Assembly (NCBI GenBank): GCA_031002005.1
Contig: CM061919.1
Coordinates: forward strand, 224,686,739 to 224,750,738
Reading direction: 5' to 3'
Length of the DNA: 64,000 nucleotides
From: Vandiemenella viatica
Lineage: Eukaryota > Arthropoda > Insecta > Orthoptera > Morabidae
Positions 53,533-64,000 of this stretch are shown here, in pieces (within the stretch, counting starts at the first letter, position 1; the number at the start of each line of letters is the position of its first letter). Both the position numbers and the translations under genes were made by a program. Below the pieces are notes generated by a model that saw only the letters and a program-made list of their open reading frames with translations, did not search any database and was not told the origin of the DNA.

Positions 53533-54695
53533 TATTTGTCTCGTCTCTTTGTATGAAAATAGTTGCATATCGAAACATTGTAAAATGTGTTTGTCTTTTG
53601 TATTTGCCGCTGCCCTGTAAACTTTTGCCAGCTAAGTGTCAGGTCCTAAATATTAACTATCGTTAAGGGCACCTTTATAGATAAAATTAGAAATAACAAC
53701 GAATTATTTTTGATTCTCAAATAAAATATATTTTTGATAGTAAAGTCTATAATTAGATCCGCATTTTCGAGTTGTCCTTCATTAGAAAACTAAGAGACAC
53801 AAATGATACTTCCCTTCGGAATCTTTCTGAATAGTAGGTCTGAATGGGCTGTCACGGATTTACACCCTCTCCCTTCTTTCATCTCTCATTCACAACACAA
53901 AAACACCATGCGTTAAACTCACTTGCCACAGTTATACACAGAAAACAATAACATAAACACTTCCACACTGGAGAGGCATGGGAAATCACGCCAGTTAACA
54001 TTCTCCCGGGGGTTGCTGGTATCAGTTTGAAAATTACTCCCAGCTATCAGTTAGAAAACTCACAGAAAACAAAATTGTTGCAAACAAATGTGTTTAATGC
54101 ACAGCTGTAAGTTGCGAGTAAAGAATAAGACAACATGCTTCTCATGTGATATCGATTTCAGAGGAAACAGTTCAGTCGTTCCAGAAAAAAATAGAAATAT
54201 TTTGTATCTTTAAATTTTCGAAAGGTTTATACGTTAATAATGAAATAAACAACGTTAATTTCTACGTTTCATGAAATATATAATGTTTTATGATAAACGC
54301 GTTTTGCTTTACGGCAGTTCGAAGTGAAATCGTTCGAGTGGAACGACGTATTTCGAGGCTTTTTGAGAATGGCTTCATTAAAGCACGCTGTCAGTCCTGG
54401 ATGCCAGATTCCATTTCCTCTGATCCCCAGATTCGCTGAAACGATCTTCATTCGCGCTATGCCAACCCAAACTGCAAAAACGCAATTGCGGATTCGTTAG
54501 ATAAACGACTGCACCGAATGGCTTACTTGAGAATAACATAAAAGGAAAAAAAAGTCTGAAAAATACAAGTGTGTCACGCATAAAAAACTTTGGTGTTAGG
54601 TGCTGTGCTCAGAATACGAAGATAACCCAAAATTTACAGAACCATTCAAATTAGCTAACATGTTTCGAAATTAAAGTCATATGTGTTGTACTTTA
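53533..54695. other. Unassigned
   Basis: AT-rich; nothing recognised in over 1.1 kb. Confidence 0.5.
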
Positions 54696-55295
54696 ACTTA
54701 CAGTGTGACTAAAGGTAAAACATTTGTTGCTATTAGTATTCTTGTATAGATTCTTACGGTTTTCACTATGATATAAATTTCCTGGTCCTCTAAAACCTGA
54801 TCAAATCATAAATACTGTTTGTATTAAAAAGAAACACATTTGTGTTAACATTAAACATTCATTCGATAAAAAGTGTACAGTATATAGTATGAGAATAGTA
54901 ATGACAAAAGTAACAATGACAATATAAAACATAAATGAAGGGACAAAGTAAAACACGGAAAAAATACATTAACTACCGGTAATGTATGTAAAATTTATCA
55001 TGTCTCTTGAAAAGTAGTACACGGAAGGGAAAAGATAACCTATGACCACAAGCTGGCACTCGATTTCAGGTACAAGACTGTGGGAAGATTCTCTTTTTTA
55101 TGTAAGGGTGTCACGGATTGCAATGAGTTACAAAGAGAAATGATGAATAATTTACTGAAAACGTTGAAAGAATTTAAAGATAAAATTTGTAGAGGGTAAA
55201 TGTAGGTGGGTGCAGGATTGGGGAAAAATGGGGGTGTAGGGAAATTGCCACCGGAGCATGTGCTGTATTGCAATTAAATTAAATGTCGCTACAGG
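54696..55295 (+). repeat. Repeat R7 copy 2 with complete LINE 3' end
   Basis: Bases 54,696-55,098 repeat 50,619-51,010; then the LINE sequence continues with 'aagggtgtcacggattgcaa', 'atgatgaataatttactgaa', 'ggtaaatgtaggtgggtgca' and 'gaaattgccaccggagcatg', and ends 'ttgcaattaaattaaat'. The LINE part encodes only the last codons of ORF2 plus the 3' UTR. The first about 320 bases are of unknown origin, perhaps the upstream part of the same retrotransposed RNA. Confidence 0.8.
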
Positions 55296-55799
55296 TCATA
55301 CAACCGTTGTGTTACATGCAGAATGGCCTTGTTAAGAACGGGAAGAAGTGATAATATGGTCCATTGGCATTACGGTGACACCGCCGTAAGCGAATACGTC
55401 ACGACACCGACCATGCTGGGAAGATTGAGTGAGACAGGTAGAAGAAAAGTTGTCGATAGCCATGTAGCCCCCTTTCATTTTTTTACCATTATTTTTGGCG
55501 CAAATGAATCTTCAAAGGTTTGATGTGGCTGTATGTGACAGTATGTGCACAACGTACTAGAAATATTCAGAAAGTTCCGATAGGTTACTGAATAAACATG
55601 GATACGTATACAAAATATTTTATTACTGTTTTAAATAACACACCTTAAAATATTAACCATTGTATATCTTCGTCATAGAAATTTTTCTCCGTGATTTATA
55701 GACTTCTTTGTCCTTGCTACAATCATGGATTCGCAGGCCACCAGGAATTTCAGATGCTGAGAAATCTTTTAATGTCAAATATTAATCTATGACTCAAAA
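55296..55799. other. Unassigned; balanced composition at 55,300-55,530
   Basis: A 66-codon frame at 55,323-55,523 (plus) matches nothing known. The remainder is AT-rich. Confidence 0.35.
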
Positions 55800-56238
55800 A
55801 GAACTATTTAAAACTCTATGTGCGGAGCACAGCTCTTTCTGGCAGTAAAGCGTGGACTATAGAGATACCAGAAAGAAGGAAAATTGAAGCATTTGAAATG
55901 TGGTGCTATAGTACAAGACTACTGCAAATTAAGTGGACAGATAAAAGTACGAAACGAACGAGTTTTGGAAGTGATGAGTCAGAAACGAAATTTGTGGAAG
56001 AGTCCTACAGAAACAAGAGACAGGATGGTAGCTCGTATTTGAGACATGCAGGATTGGTTGACTTGTTAGTGGAAGGAACAGTCGAACGTAAGAACTGCAG
56101 AGGAAGACAGAGATTAGAATATATGAAGCAGATAATTAAGGACGAGGGTTGTAAGTAGTATGCTGACGTGAAAAAGTTAGCGCAAGATAGGAAGGCTGGA
56201 GGATTGCCCAAAAAAAAAAAAAAAAAAAAATTAAAAAA
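55800..56238 (+). pseudogene. LINE ORF2 C-terminus with poly-A tail
   Basis: The 112-codon frame reads from 'ALSGSKAWTIEIPERRKIEA' and 'FEMWCYSTRLLQIKWTDK' to 'LRHAGLVDLLVEGTVERK' and 'GRQRLEYMKQIIKDEGC'; after a stop at 56,156-56,158 it continues 'YADVKKLAQDRKAG'. This is the C-terminal region of endonuclease/reverse-transcriptase LINEs (LYGSETWT, LEAFEMWC..R.L.I.WTD, GHILRH, RGR.R..Y..QI..D). A run of about 25 A (56,211-56,238) forms the 3' end. It is 5'-truncated, a typical dead insertion. Confidence 0.88.
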
Positions 56239-56487
56239 ATAATCTCCCGGTCAATGTATGGTCGTGCACATACTTACATCCTTCATTAAAAAGTCGCATC
56301 CAGCTTCGTGCCATTCTATCATTGCTTCTCATCGATAAACATCGCAAATTTGCAGGGTGAACTTCAGAAGGTTCAGAGTCTCTGGCATTCAAAACACAGA
56401 TCGTGGACATAATTTCGCTAGCTGAGGGTGTCTCGATTTTCTTTGACTTAACAAATTCATGTGGTCTCAATGACACGGTGACAGAGT

Positions 56488-56605
56488 ATGTCTCTGTCTT
56501 AGTCGCCTGGTAATCCTAAAGTTTAAATGTGAAATCCGAACCGCGAAACGTCCAGCGTATCTCACAATAATAAAATAAAGCTTTGCGTTAGGTGAAAATC
56601 CCGCG
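56488..56605 (-). mobile_element. SINE family B, minus fragment
   Basis: Plus-strand landmarks in the order of the 51,755 copy: 'gtctctgtcttagtcgcctg', 'gtttaaatgtgaaatccgaa', 'aggtgaaaatcccgcgaatc'. The tRNA-like head is missing. Confidence 0.6.
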
Positions 56606-56624
56606 AATCAGAGATGCGTTCTTA

Positions 56625-57758
56625 TTTGGATGCACGGCAGTGAATCCTCCAAGCAGAGTCAACGGCGGCACTGCCTACCCTTTTCTCGAAGCGATTCGGG
56701 CCATTTTTGAACCTCAATTTCTTCGATCAGTTTCTTGCTACATGTCTCAAATTTCTGTTATGCATAGATACCAGCAATCTTAGCAAACTTACAAAATTTT
56801 ATTTCGTTACTGCTCTTAGTTCGGATGTTATTCAGATGGAAACTTCAGCCATTTTGCCACTCACTCACTGACTGATGGTCATCAAAACTCTAAGGTACTT
56901 CCCATAGCCGTAGAAAGCTGAAATTTGGTACACAGATAAAATTATTTCCCACCTATTATAAGAAAAGTCTGAAACTCGTAAATTTCCATATATCTACCCG
57001 TTACCTACCCATAGCGTGAAATCGCTTTCCGCCCTAATAACTTTATATACCTCAGATTTTCATTGAAGAGTGAGTTTACTATGTTTAACTAATGTGTTAA
57101 GTTTTTCTTCTTCCCGTTTCTTACATTGGAAGTTATTAAAATTCAAAATTTTATTTCGACCACGACACACAGACATCAAAATTCCACTATATTTCCAGAA
57201 ATCCCAGAAACAAGTAATTTGGCGTATATGGTTTCATCCCTAAATCATAAAAAAGTCTAATGTTGGAATTTTTTCCCCATATTTATTCAATTACAATTCA
57301 AATCATGATAAATTAATTCTGGCAAATATTTTCGGCTTAATTGCTTTGCTCCGGATGAAGCTATATGCCTGAGAATTTTTTAATGCTTAGAGATCAGCAA
57401 GTCTAACTAATATCTTGAATTTTATTTTGTTCTTATGCTTAGTTTGGAAGTTAGTAGTAATTAATTTATGGTGGTAGTTAAACCAGCGGCAATCTGCATT
57501 GCTCAGCTACGGCGCACACCCATTTTTTCAGTGTGGGGTATTGTTGGTAACGTATATTGATGTCTTCAATTCTGAAATGTTCTTATGCACCGATTTTCAA
57601 ATGGAATCATTACATTTGAGCGGCGATTCAGAATAAGCGATAAATTCACAAAAAGAAATGAGATCCCACAGAAACAATTCTTGTAAAAGTAGGCCAAGTC
57701 TCGTGTTTGTACAGTGACAAAAAGTTATGAGATCTTCTTCTGAGCCAAGTCTACTCTG
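56625..57758 (-). repeat. Dispersed repeat R2, copy 2, with one hairpin arm
   Basis: Reverse-oriented homologue of 44,464-45,540 and of 46,424-46,447. It includes the outer part of the foldback arm (57,665-57,758, 'gagatcccacagaaacaatt' to 'ttctgagccaagtctac') and then breaks off. The single sequence CCTCCAAG at 56,646-56,653 is the unoccupied target of the hAT at 45,541. Divergence from copy 1 is roughly 10-20 percent by eye. Confidence 0.85.
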
Positions 57759-57840
57759 GGACCAGGAACATCTCGATTAGCAGATCCACAAATTTCCAGT
57801 CACGCGCCTTGACCAACTGAGCCATCACAGCGTTTTTTCT
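57759..57840 (-). repeat. tRNA-like segment
   Basis: On the minus strand 'gatggctcagttggtcaagg' is a good A-box, followed by 'cgcgtgactgg' and 'tgttcctggtcccag' at the other end. There is no B-box matching GGTTCGAATC, so it is probably a SINE head or tRNA relic rather than a gene. Confidence 0.4.
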
Positions 57841-58400
57841 TCGGCATTACAAACACATAAACAGACCTTACGCAGTGTACAAATATCCACATATGATGAT
57901 GTCCCTGCCTTGTCAACAAATTCGCCACGCTTGTACAAAGTAGGAAAAACAGAAATACCACGACAAATTGAATTTACTTTGTGGATATCCATTGCACACT
58001 ACCAGATATTGTTTCATTATGTATCAATTTTGTGAACTCTGTTCCAAGAGCACAGTACAAACAATACGATGGTATCAACAACGGAATACACCAATGTGTG
58101 TGCTGCATCTTGGAGAGTATATTGAAAGTGAGGCATAACCGAGGATAAAGACAAGTAATTGCCATGTAGTGTTGTTCTGTTCACCATTACTACTCGCATC
58201 GATAGCTGTCCCAGCCGTTGTTGCACCAGATTCCAATTGCAAAGCAAAAGATTTAAAATACTGGAGCAAAAACGTAAGTTTTGTTTAGGTACAAGAAACG
58301 TAGAGGAGAATTAAGTTCTCTAACTTTCGTGTTAACCGAGATTTTAAATCCTAGAATAATGGCTTTTACAAAAGCAGGTGTCTTATTTCCAGGTTAGTTA
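57841..58400. other. Unassigned
   Basis: No gene or repeat recognised; frames on the minus strand (57,974-58,269) match nothing known. Confidence 0.45.
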
Positions 58401-59740
58401 ACTTTGTGCAGTGGCGTAGCTAGGTCAACAAGGGCCCCGGTGCAAAAAAATTTAATTTGGGCCCTCAGGCCAGACGGGCGACCTTTTTGCTTTGTGTGCT
58501 GGTAGGGGCCCCCTGAACTGAGGATGGGGGTGAATTGTTCTTTAGGGGCCCCTGAGCAGCGAGGGCCCTTAGTGAGGGGCTCCTGTGTTCTCAGGGGCCC
58601 CTTAGACGACGGTAGAGCTAAAAAAAAAAAAAAGTCGCCAGTTTGCCGTGAAGGTTCGTGGGCCCTCTAAACTGCGCTTGTGGGCCCCTAGAGGTGCGCT
58701 TAGGGGCCCCTTGGGTTATGCTTGGGGGGCCTCTGAGCGTGAGGGCCCCGGTGCACTGCACCGCCTAGCCTAGGGATGGGCAAAATATATCGATGTATCG
58801 ATATATCGATATTTTTTCTAAAAAATATCGATATTTATCGCCGATATTTTTATTTTCGATATATCGATACATCGATATTGTATTTAGTGTATCGATTTTA
58901 AGCACCAATTCGATATTTTTCCTACGAACGCAATTCAGTATCCAATTTAATCGTTACATGTATATAGGATAAACATAAGTATATATCCAATCTTCTGAAA
59001 GTGTCTTAAAAAGTGAATTCGTCGAAATATAACAGCTTCATCAGCGGATGATAGGTTAAAAAAAGCCGTTAAATTTTAACAATTTTACGTTAACGTCATT
59101 TTTATGTTAGCATGTAAGCGGTTTTTTTATCTTTGTAGTTGAAATATTATCTTTTCAACTGTTTTTTTTATTAACGAATAACAATTAATGGGTTGATGAA
59201 CCACAAGTCATTATGAATGACTGTTAATTCATTTAAATGTCTACAATCTAGTCTACAGTCAAAACTCCTTAATCGCAAGGAATACGTTCCGTAAATTAGC
59301 CGCGATTACGAAAATTTTGAATACGAAAACCTTGAATACAGAATGTTAGTTTATATAGGATTATAGGGAATACGTTCCAAGTATACAGAAAAATTTTGAT
59401 GTAATGGAGTGATTATCGCACTTTGAGCTTAATAGACCAATTCTGGATTGCTTTAAATCCTCTATCCTAAAGTTCATTGTAATGCTCTTTACAATATGCA
59501 TATAGCTTTCTCGTGAATTACAGCCCCACTAAAGAATATTTTCTTGTGATTGCTGTCTTCGATTGATGTAGTGAGAATGGTTTTTAGTTTTTTAATCACT
59601 GAGACACCAATAGTTTTTACTGATAGTAAGATCCTCTTCGAACGCCTCTCCCGTGTCAAGTTGTAGGCGATAACCATGGGTGATGTATATCCCTCCAAGG
59701 AAAGTCCTAGGAAGATGAAATGAAGTGGTTTCACGTTTCA

Positions 59741-59977
59741 CCGAACATGGTGGTGTAATGGTTAAGCGTTCTGGCCTCGCATTCGGGAGAAGAGTGGGTC
59801 GAATCCCCGTCCGGGCATCCAGATTTGGGTTTTCCACGGTTTTCCAAATCACTCCAGGCAAATGCTGGGATGCTTCCTTCAAAAGGCCATGGCCGAAATC
59901 CTTCCCATTCCTTGTCCCCCATCCTTTCCCGTCTCTAAAGACCTCAATGTTAAGAGACGTTAAGCAGTTAAAAAAAA
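59741..59977 (+). mobile_element. SINE family A inserted in the inner hAT
   Basis: Complete order of landmarks: 'ccgaacatggtggtgtaatg', 'gttaagcgttctggcctcgc', altered B-box 'gggtcgaatccccg', 'ttttccacggttttccaaat', 'aaatgctgggatgcttcctt', 'catggccgaaatcc', 'gtctctaaagacctcaatg', short A tail. Flanks 'cacgtttcacc' and 'cccgtttactt' may be a decayed target duplication. Confidence 0.88.
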
Positions 59978-60228
59978 TCCCGTTTACTTCCTCAGTGTGA
60001 CAGTGCTCCAAAGTGTGTATGACAGTGACAATGTGTGGCTCGGTATAGAGTGTTGTGGATGAGAGATGAAAGAAGGGAGAGGTTGGAAGCCGTTGTCTTC
60101 ATGTTCAGGCCTACTTTTGCGAAACATTCTAAAGGGTGCGCCAAGCTTAACATTCCCATCCAACGGATGAATCACCATCAACAACATCGTATGCCCTTGC
60201 ACCATACGCAATGCAGAGAGGTTTGTTT

Positions 60229-61311
60229 GGTGATTAGAAATTGCAACTTACTGTTCAAGCCCTGATGATGAAAATCGTTGATGTAGTGTTAAGTGAAAAT
60301 AATTCATTTGCAGCACTCTGCGATCACGCAAAAAGTATTGTGACTAATTTTAAGCAGTCTGTCAATGTTATGGATCTATTAAGATCTGAACAAGAAGCAT
60401 CTGAGGAAAAGCATGGAGAGGTGTTGACTTTGGCACAAGCTGTTAGCACTAGATGGAACTCCTTATTTAATATGTTAGAACGATTTGTCAGACTCTCTGC
60501 AATTGTAGCTAAAATCTTAGCCACAAAAAGTCAGTCACATATAAACACACTTGATATGGTTGCAACTTAACAGCTTAATGTAATACGTGACCTCATTGTC
60601 CTGCTTGGTCCTTTCAAAGAAGCCACTGAAGAGGATAGTGGTATAAATTATGTGACTGCTAGCTTAGCCATTCCTGTGACAAATCTGATGCGACAAGTAA
60701 CGGAACAAGCTACTCCTTCGACCACTTTAGGATTCACGGTAAAAGAGGCTTTACTCCAAAGAATTCAAGAGAAATTAAGTCCTTTAGAAGGAAATACATT
60801 CCTTGCAGCAGCTACCATTTTGGACCCGCGTTTCAAACGTATACACTTCACTTCTCCAATCGGTGTGTCAAATGCGATATCTACAATAAGTAATGATATT
60901 CGCTTGGAACTTAGACGACGAGGACAAAGTTCTCCAGAAGTAAGGTCTACAGCAGCAACACAATATATCGCAGATAACGCATCAATTTGGTCCGCACATG
61001 AAAAACTATTATCCCTTAGCACTACTCTTATGCAAGAGGTTCCAAGCTCTGGCTCAGTTCCTAATGAGCTTAAGCAGTATCTGGACCAACCATTAATACA
61101 CAGAAAATCAGACCCAGTAAAGTTTTGAGTGAATTGCCAGTGCTCCAGCGCGCTGAAATACCTTATATGTCAAGCTTCTTCTGTGTCGTCCAAGAGAGTG
61201 GCTCCTGCAGTCAACTTAGCTGTACTGAACAACAGGAGTAGATTGACGGGGGAGCACATAAAACGGAGAGTCCTTTTGATGTCCATATCAGACGAATACT
61301 GGTTTGATTGA
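60229..61311 (+). pseudogene. hAT transposase, C-terminal half, with in-frame stops
   Basis: One frame from 60,241 to a final stop at 61,309-61,311 with two internal stops (60,568-60,570 and 61,126-61,128). It has 'QLTVQALMMKIVDVV', 'LTLAQAVSTRWNSLFNMLER' (the RWNS motif of hAT catalytic domains), 'FLAAATILDPRFKRIHF' (the LDPRFK motif), 'ELKQYLDQPLIHRKSDPVKF' with TGA where these proteins have Trp. It ends with the dimerisation region 'ALKYLICQASSVSSKRVAPA' and 'NRSRLTGEH'. hAT enzymes cut and paste elements with 8-bp duplications. The BED zinc finger and first catalytic Asp are not visible, and sequence just upstream (60,195-60,240) seems broken by about 30 inserted bases. It is inactive. 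Confidence 0.92.
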
Positions 61312-61589
61312 TTGAAAAAAATAATAAATTAATAAATTTTTGTATAATTTCTACCTGTGTCTTTAATTTTCAGAATTTTCTTAAATATTTTGATGTATTT
61401 TATGATTTTTTTTTAGATAATTACTCCCTTTAGACAAAAATATCGAAATATCGATATATCGAAATATCGATATTTTTTCCCCGATATATATCGATAGTTT
61501 GTAAATATCGTTTCGATATTTATCGATATATTTTTTTGATTGCCCATCCCTAGCCTAGCCCCATAGTAGCTACGCCCCTGACTTTGTGT

Positions 61590-62215
61590 CAATGGAATGG
61601 TGACAAATAACGATACTGTGTTTGCAGTTAATGTCATTGCCGTGAGGCCCAGAAGGACAGTACGGCGGCATCTGATCGCTGTCACCCATTTAGCACCACC
61701 CAGGAAAAACGTGTAGCATAAGGTATGCTACGGACGCGGGTAACTATGCTGCCCATAGTGTGTAGTTCCCTTCAAAATTACGTATATTCTCCTGACTCCA
61801 CCATCCGTCTACGAGATTAAATAATTTTCTAAAGATCGAAGATAAAGGGGAAAAAACCATGAACTTAGATGCTGGTGATTACAAAAATAAACTGCTTTCG
61901 ATATAACCAAGAAACTTCACGGTGGTAAATCCTTTTCGGGTGCAATCAGTGGACTTGAGATCTCAAGATTACTGAAAAATACGAAATAAAAATTTTAATT
62001 TCTAATATTGGTCGCAAAGCTTCTTAGTTGACATACTCGTAAAGTGGGTTGCAGTAGCCAACATTCATATTATATGACGTTAGCTGAATTTAGTAATAGA
62101 TAGCCATCTTGACGCTTCGAAGTCTCTCAATGGATATTATTTATTTATTTATTATTTCAGCTATATCAATCTTTATTTCAGGATGTAGCCTCTTTAAGTC
62201 TAATGAGCTATATAA
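61590..62215. other. Unassigned
   Basis: No gene or repeat recognised. Confidence 0.45.
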
Positions 62216-62460
62216 TAGAATTTAATTGTACATAGTTTTGTTGTAGTTCTTTCCAGGCTGATCGATCTTAAGCCACCCTCTTCCAGTTCACGCCCGTAAC
62301 TCGAGGTATATCCTTATCCCAGCGATCCGGGGGTCTTCCTCTTGATCTTTTCAGGTTCCTTGGTATCCAATCCAGTACTGCTGTAGTCCATGTTTCATCT
62401 CTTTTGCGAGCAATATGACCAACCCATTGTCATTTTTGGGTCATGACTCTTTTTAAGATG
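62216..62460 (-). pseudogene. LINE ORF2 C-terminal relic
   Basis: On the minus strand: 'QWVGHIARKRDETWTTAVLD', 'WIPRNLKRSRGRPPDRWDKD', 'IPRVTGVNWKRVA', a stop, 'DRSAWKELQQNYVQLN'. This matches the W.GHI.R..D.RWT..V..W.PR...R..GRPP.RW.DDI....G..W...A.DR..W..L pattern at the end of endonuclease/reverse-transcriptase LINEs. A stop also replaces the Trp before 'QW'. It differs in subfamily from the copy at 55,800. Confidence 0.85.
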
Positions 62461-62859
62461 TCTGTCACTTTAGTTATTGAACGAATGTGCGGCCCTTTTC
62501 CTGTCTCTTCTTGTAAACCCAAGCATTGCTCTTTCCTTGCCATTGTAGGCACCAAGAAACAAGGAAACACTATGGTCGATAAGTTCGGAATATAAACAAG
62601 GAATGACAGAGGGTAACGGTTTGTGTAGTTTGCAGAGCACACAAAAACAGATATTATATCAGGGGATTAATGAAAAAACTAAATAGAAAGTACTTTAATA
62701 CGCATATAAAAATATGAGACACCACTAGTATTGATAAAAATTCCGAAAATAATTATTATTTATTCTACTTATATCGGTAACTTTAGTGTTACTGTGTGTT
62801 TGGTATGTGGAGTCACACAGCATATTATTTCCTCAAGTACAGACAGGAATTATTTTATA
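62461..62859. other. Unassigned
   Basis: AT-rich; nothing recognised. Confidence 0.5.
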
Positions 62860-63140
62860 ACTGTGATAGCCACTCAGAGAGGAGTAAGAACAGATGAAGC
62901 ATTTTATCATCAGCGTCCAAATCCGGGGAGTTCTTTCGTTACTTTCCGAGGCAGCTGTGAGCTGAAGGCGATATAGAAGGGGAGCGCCTGTTACGGGGAG
63001 AGGAGATTCTCGCTTAGGTCTAAATTTATTCCCCCACAAATTGCGTCTGGCTGGAGGGAACAGAGGTGGTTATTCAATCAATTAGGCTGCATTGTTTTAA
63101 AATTAGGTTGCCTTGTTTTCGCAGAGGTTGTTCCAAGAAT
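62860..63140. promoter_or_regulatory. Non-repetitive block, possible conserved non-coding element
   Basis: Balanced composition in AT-rich surroundings, with 'caatcaattaggctgcattg', 'gaggcagctgtgagc' (E-box) and purine-rich runs. Frames on both strands are not recognised as proteins. Confidence 0.2.
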
Positions 63141-63385
63141 AAGGAAGGGAGGAAAACAATGTTTCCCTTCTTTCTCTGTAGGAATCTAATATAACTACAT
63201 TTTTCGATTTAATATATTCTCAGGTGAATTGTTCTTCGTGACTGTTGTGGTTGTACCCGTATGCTTTAAATTGATAAATCATTTGCCGTGTTTTACCGTT
63301 GCGTAATAATGAATGTTACGTCACCTTAATAGCATGTTTATCGTCTCTATCACTTATAATATCTGAAGCAAGAAGAATGGTATTT

Positions 63386-63387
<2 letters not shown>

Positions 63388-63416
<29 letters not shown>
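63388..63416. repeat. TA microsatellite
   Basis: About 13 TA dinucleotides. Confidence 0.9.
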
Positions 63417-63457
63417 CCAGTGTAGTTGCGCGCATAAAGATACCAGTAAATTAGTGT

Positions 63458-63650
63458 GAGGAGGTACAACGGGACCATGTTCGAGTCAGTCCTGGCCAGT
63501 GGCCACCGCGTACTCCTCGTCCTGACTTCTGTTTTTAGGCGGTTTTCCGCAATCACCTAGTCGCATGCTGTGATGGTCCTCAATTTCCGGCTCATAAACT
63601 ACATAGGCCTATCTCAAAAATACACTTATAATATAGAAAACATATTACAG
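63458..63650 (+). repeat. Dispersed repeat R3, second copy
   Basis: Matches 14,555-14,705 in order: 'gaggaggtacaacgggacca', a GC-rich middle, 'ccggctcataaactacatag', then A-rich 'aaaatacacttataatatag'. Confidence 0.5.
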
Positions 63651-63804
63651 ATTGCAAAACTTTAGCTTTCGCGGTTAGGATAGGTTCCTTCTGGCAAGAT
63701 GAAGATTCATCAATCCACACTCTTAGAGATTCGTAATGATCAGTAGTCATGACTCTATGAAGTCTCTTTAGTTCATGATTGAAAAATGCTGACAAATAAT
63801 ATAT

Positions 63805-64000
63805 GCAAATAGTATTTGGCTACTGAACCATACATCCAACTAGAATATCGTAGTTTTCTCAATGTGTATTTGACTAAATATGGAAAATATATTCGTCCAA
63901 TACAGGCCGGCCATAACACTTAATTAAACCGGAGGCTTGCCTCCAACCGGTGACCCAAGCACAGTGAAACCAATGTGTTGACCCCTGCATTGTCAGTGTC
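63805..64000 (-). mobile_element. SINE family C, minus copy cut by the window end
   Basis: Shares 'atttggctactgaaccatac' with 52,952. The right part on the plus strand, 'gcctccaaccggtgacccaa', is the reversed B-box region of a tRNA-like head, degraded. The A-box side runs off or is lost at the window edge. Confidence 0.6.

Larger units (their letters stand above)
58771..61552 (+). mobile_element. Inner hAT element nested in the outer one
   Basis: Inverted ends TAGGGATGGGCAA and TTGCCCATCCCTA (TTG reads TTGATTG just inside). Target duplication GCCTAGCC at 58,763-58,770 and 61,553-61,560, within the outer hAT. Subterminal regions on both sides (58,785-58,920 and 61,439-61,530) are dense in ATCGATAT repeats, probably transposase binding sites. 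It carries the C-terminal half of a transposase gene and a SINE. Confidence 0.93.
58409..61580. mobile_element. Outer hAT-type element (non-autonomous, interrupted)
   Basis: Ends CAGTGGCGTAGCTA and TAGCTACGCCCCTG are inverted repeats with one mismatch in 14. The 8-bp target duplication ACTTTGTG flanks it (58,401-58,408 and 61,581-61,588). Without the inserted inner hAT it measures about 382 bp: 58,409-58,770 plus 61,561-61,580. The interior is made of repeated 'ggggcccct' phrases and codes for nothing, so it needs transposase in trans. Confidence 0.93.

Noticed and set aside
50619..55098. LTR retrotransposon bounded by about 390-bp direct repeats
   Set aside because: The direct repeats include LINE ORF2 sequence, do not have TG...CA ends, and no gag, protease, integrase or reverse transcriptase lies between them.
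55814..56205. Possible host gene of about 112 codons
   Set aside because: Motif order and the A tail identify it as the C-terminus of a 5'-truncated LINE.
1..64000. CRISPR arrays, operons, prophage or integrated viral genes
   Set aside because: No regularly spaced direct repeats with unique spacers, no dense coding, no viral structural or replication proteins seen.

Overview
The window looks like a piece of a large, AT-rich, repeat-dense eukaryotic genome, most likely an arthropod and probably an insect. The reasons are many tRNA-derived SINEs with poly-A tails, decayed non-LTR retrotransposons, hAT and Tc1-like DNA transposons, microsatellites, and no long intact open frame outside transposable elements. 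The dominant SINE body resembles SINE bodies I associate with polyneopteran insects (grasshoppers, stick insects, cockroaches and relatives); that placement is an inference from memory. I see no complete host protein-coding gene, no rRNA, no convincing functional tRNA gene, no CRISPR array and no prokaryotic organisation. The window is best read as intergenic or intronic DNA.

Layout. 0-13 kb: SINE family A copies, two copies of a roughly 0.9-1.3 kb dispersed repeat with a tRNA-like core (minus copy about 2.96-4.23 kb, plus copy about 6.8-7.67 kb), a LINE endonuclease remnant at 8.93-9.35 kb and a seven-unit degenerate tandem array at 11.3-12.45 kb. 13-22.5 kb: more SINEs and LINE tails, a hAT-type element at 14,941-15,604 with a perfect 8-bp target duplication, three evenly spaced TGACGTCA palindromes at 19.9 kb and two non-repetitive GC-richer blocks that may be conserved non-coding DNA. 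22.9-32.3 kb: a transposase fragment, a Tc1-like relic present twice as a 373-bp inverted repeat 7.2 kb apart, three-unit and multi-unit satellite arrays, a CRE/YY1-like motif cluster and one weak candidate host exon.

33-43 kb: a palindromic NRF1-like motif pair at 34.9 kb, a 5'-truncated LINE with a readable but probably dead reverse transcriptase (38.28-39.8 kb, minus), and inverted 138-bp repeats on either side of it. 43.5-48.6 kb: two back-to-back foldback structures, a 1.1-kb dispersed repeat interrupted by a hAT-type element whose empty site survives in an inverted paralogue at 56.6 kb, and a further hAT relic at 47.1-48.1 kb. 50-57.8 kb: direct repeats with a shared chimeric junction, SINEs of three families, a perfect 18-bp hairpin and LINE tails. 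58.4-61.6 kb: a hAT (with transposase remains) nested in a smaller hAT-type element and itself hit by a SINE, with all hAT target duplications readable. 62-64 kb: another LINE tail and repeat fragments.

How the parts relate: the window is a stratified record of transposition. SINEs and non-autonomous hAT elements depend on LINE and hAT enzymes in trans. The LINE and hAT coding copies seen here are all broken by truncation, in-frame stops, frameshifts or a lost catalytic residue, so none looks autonomous. Coordinates of decayed repeats are by-eye estimates, usually good to about 10-20 bases. Target duplications and hairpins are given to the base.
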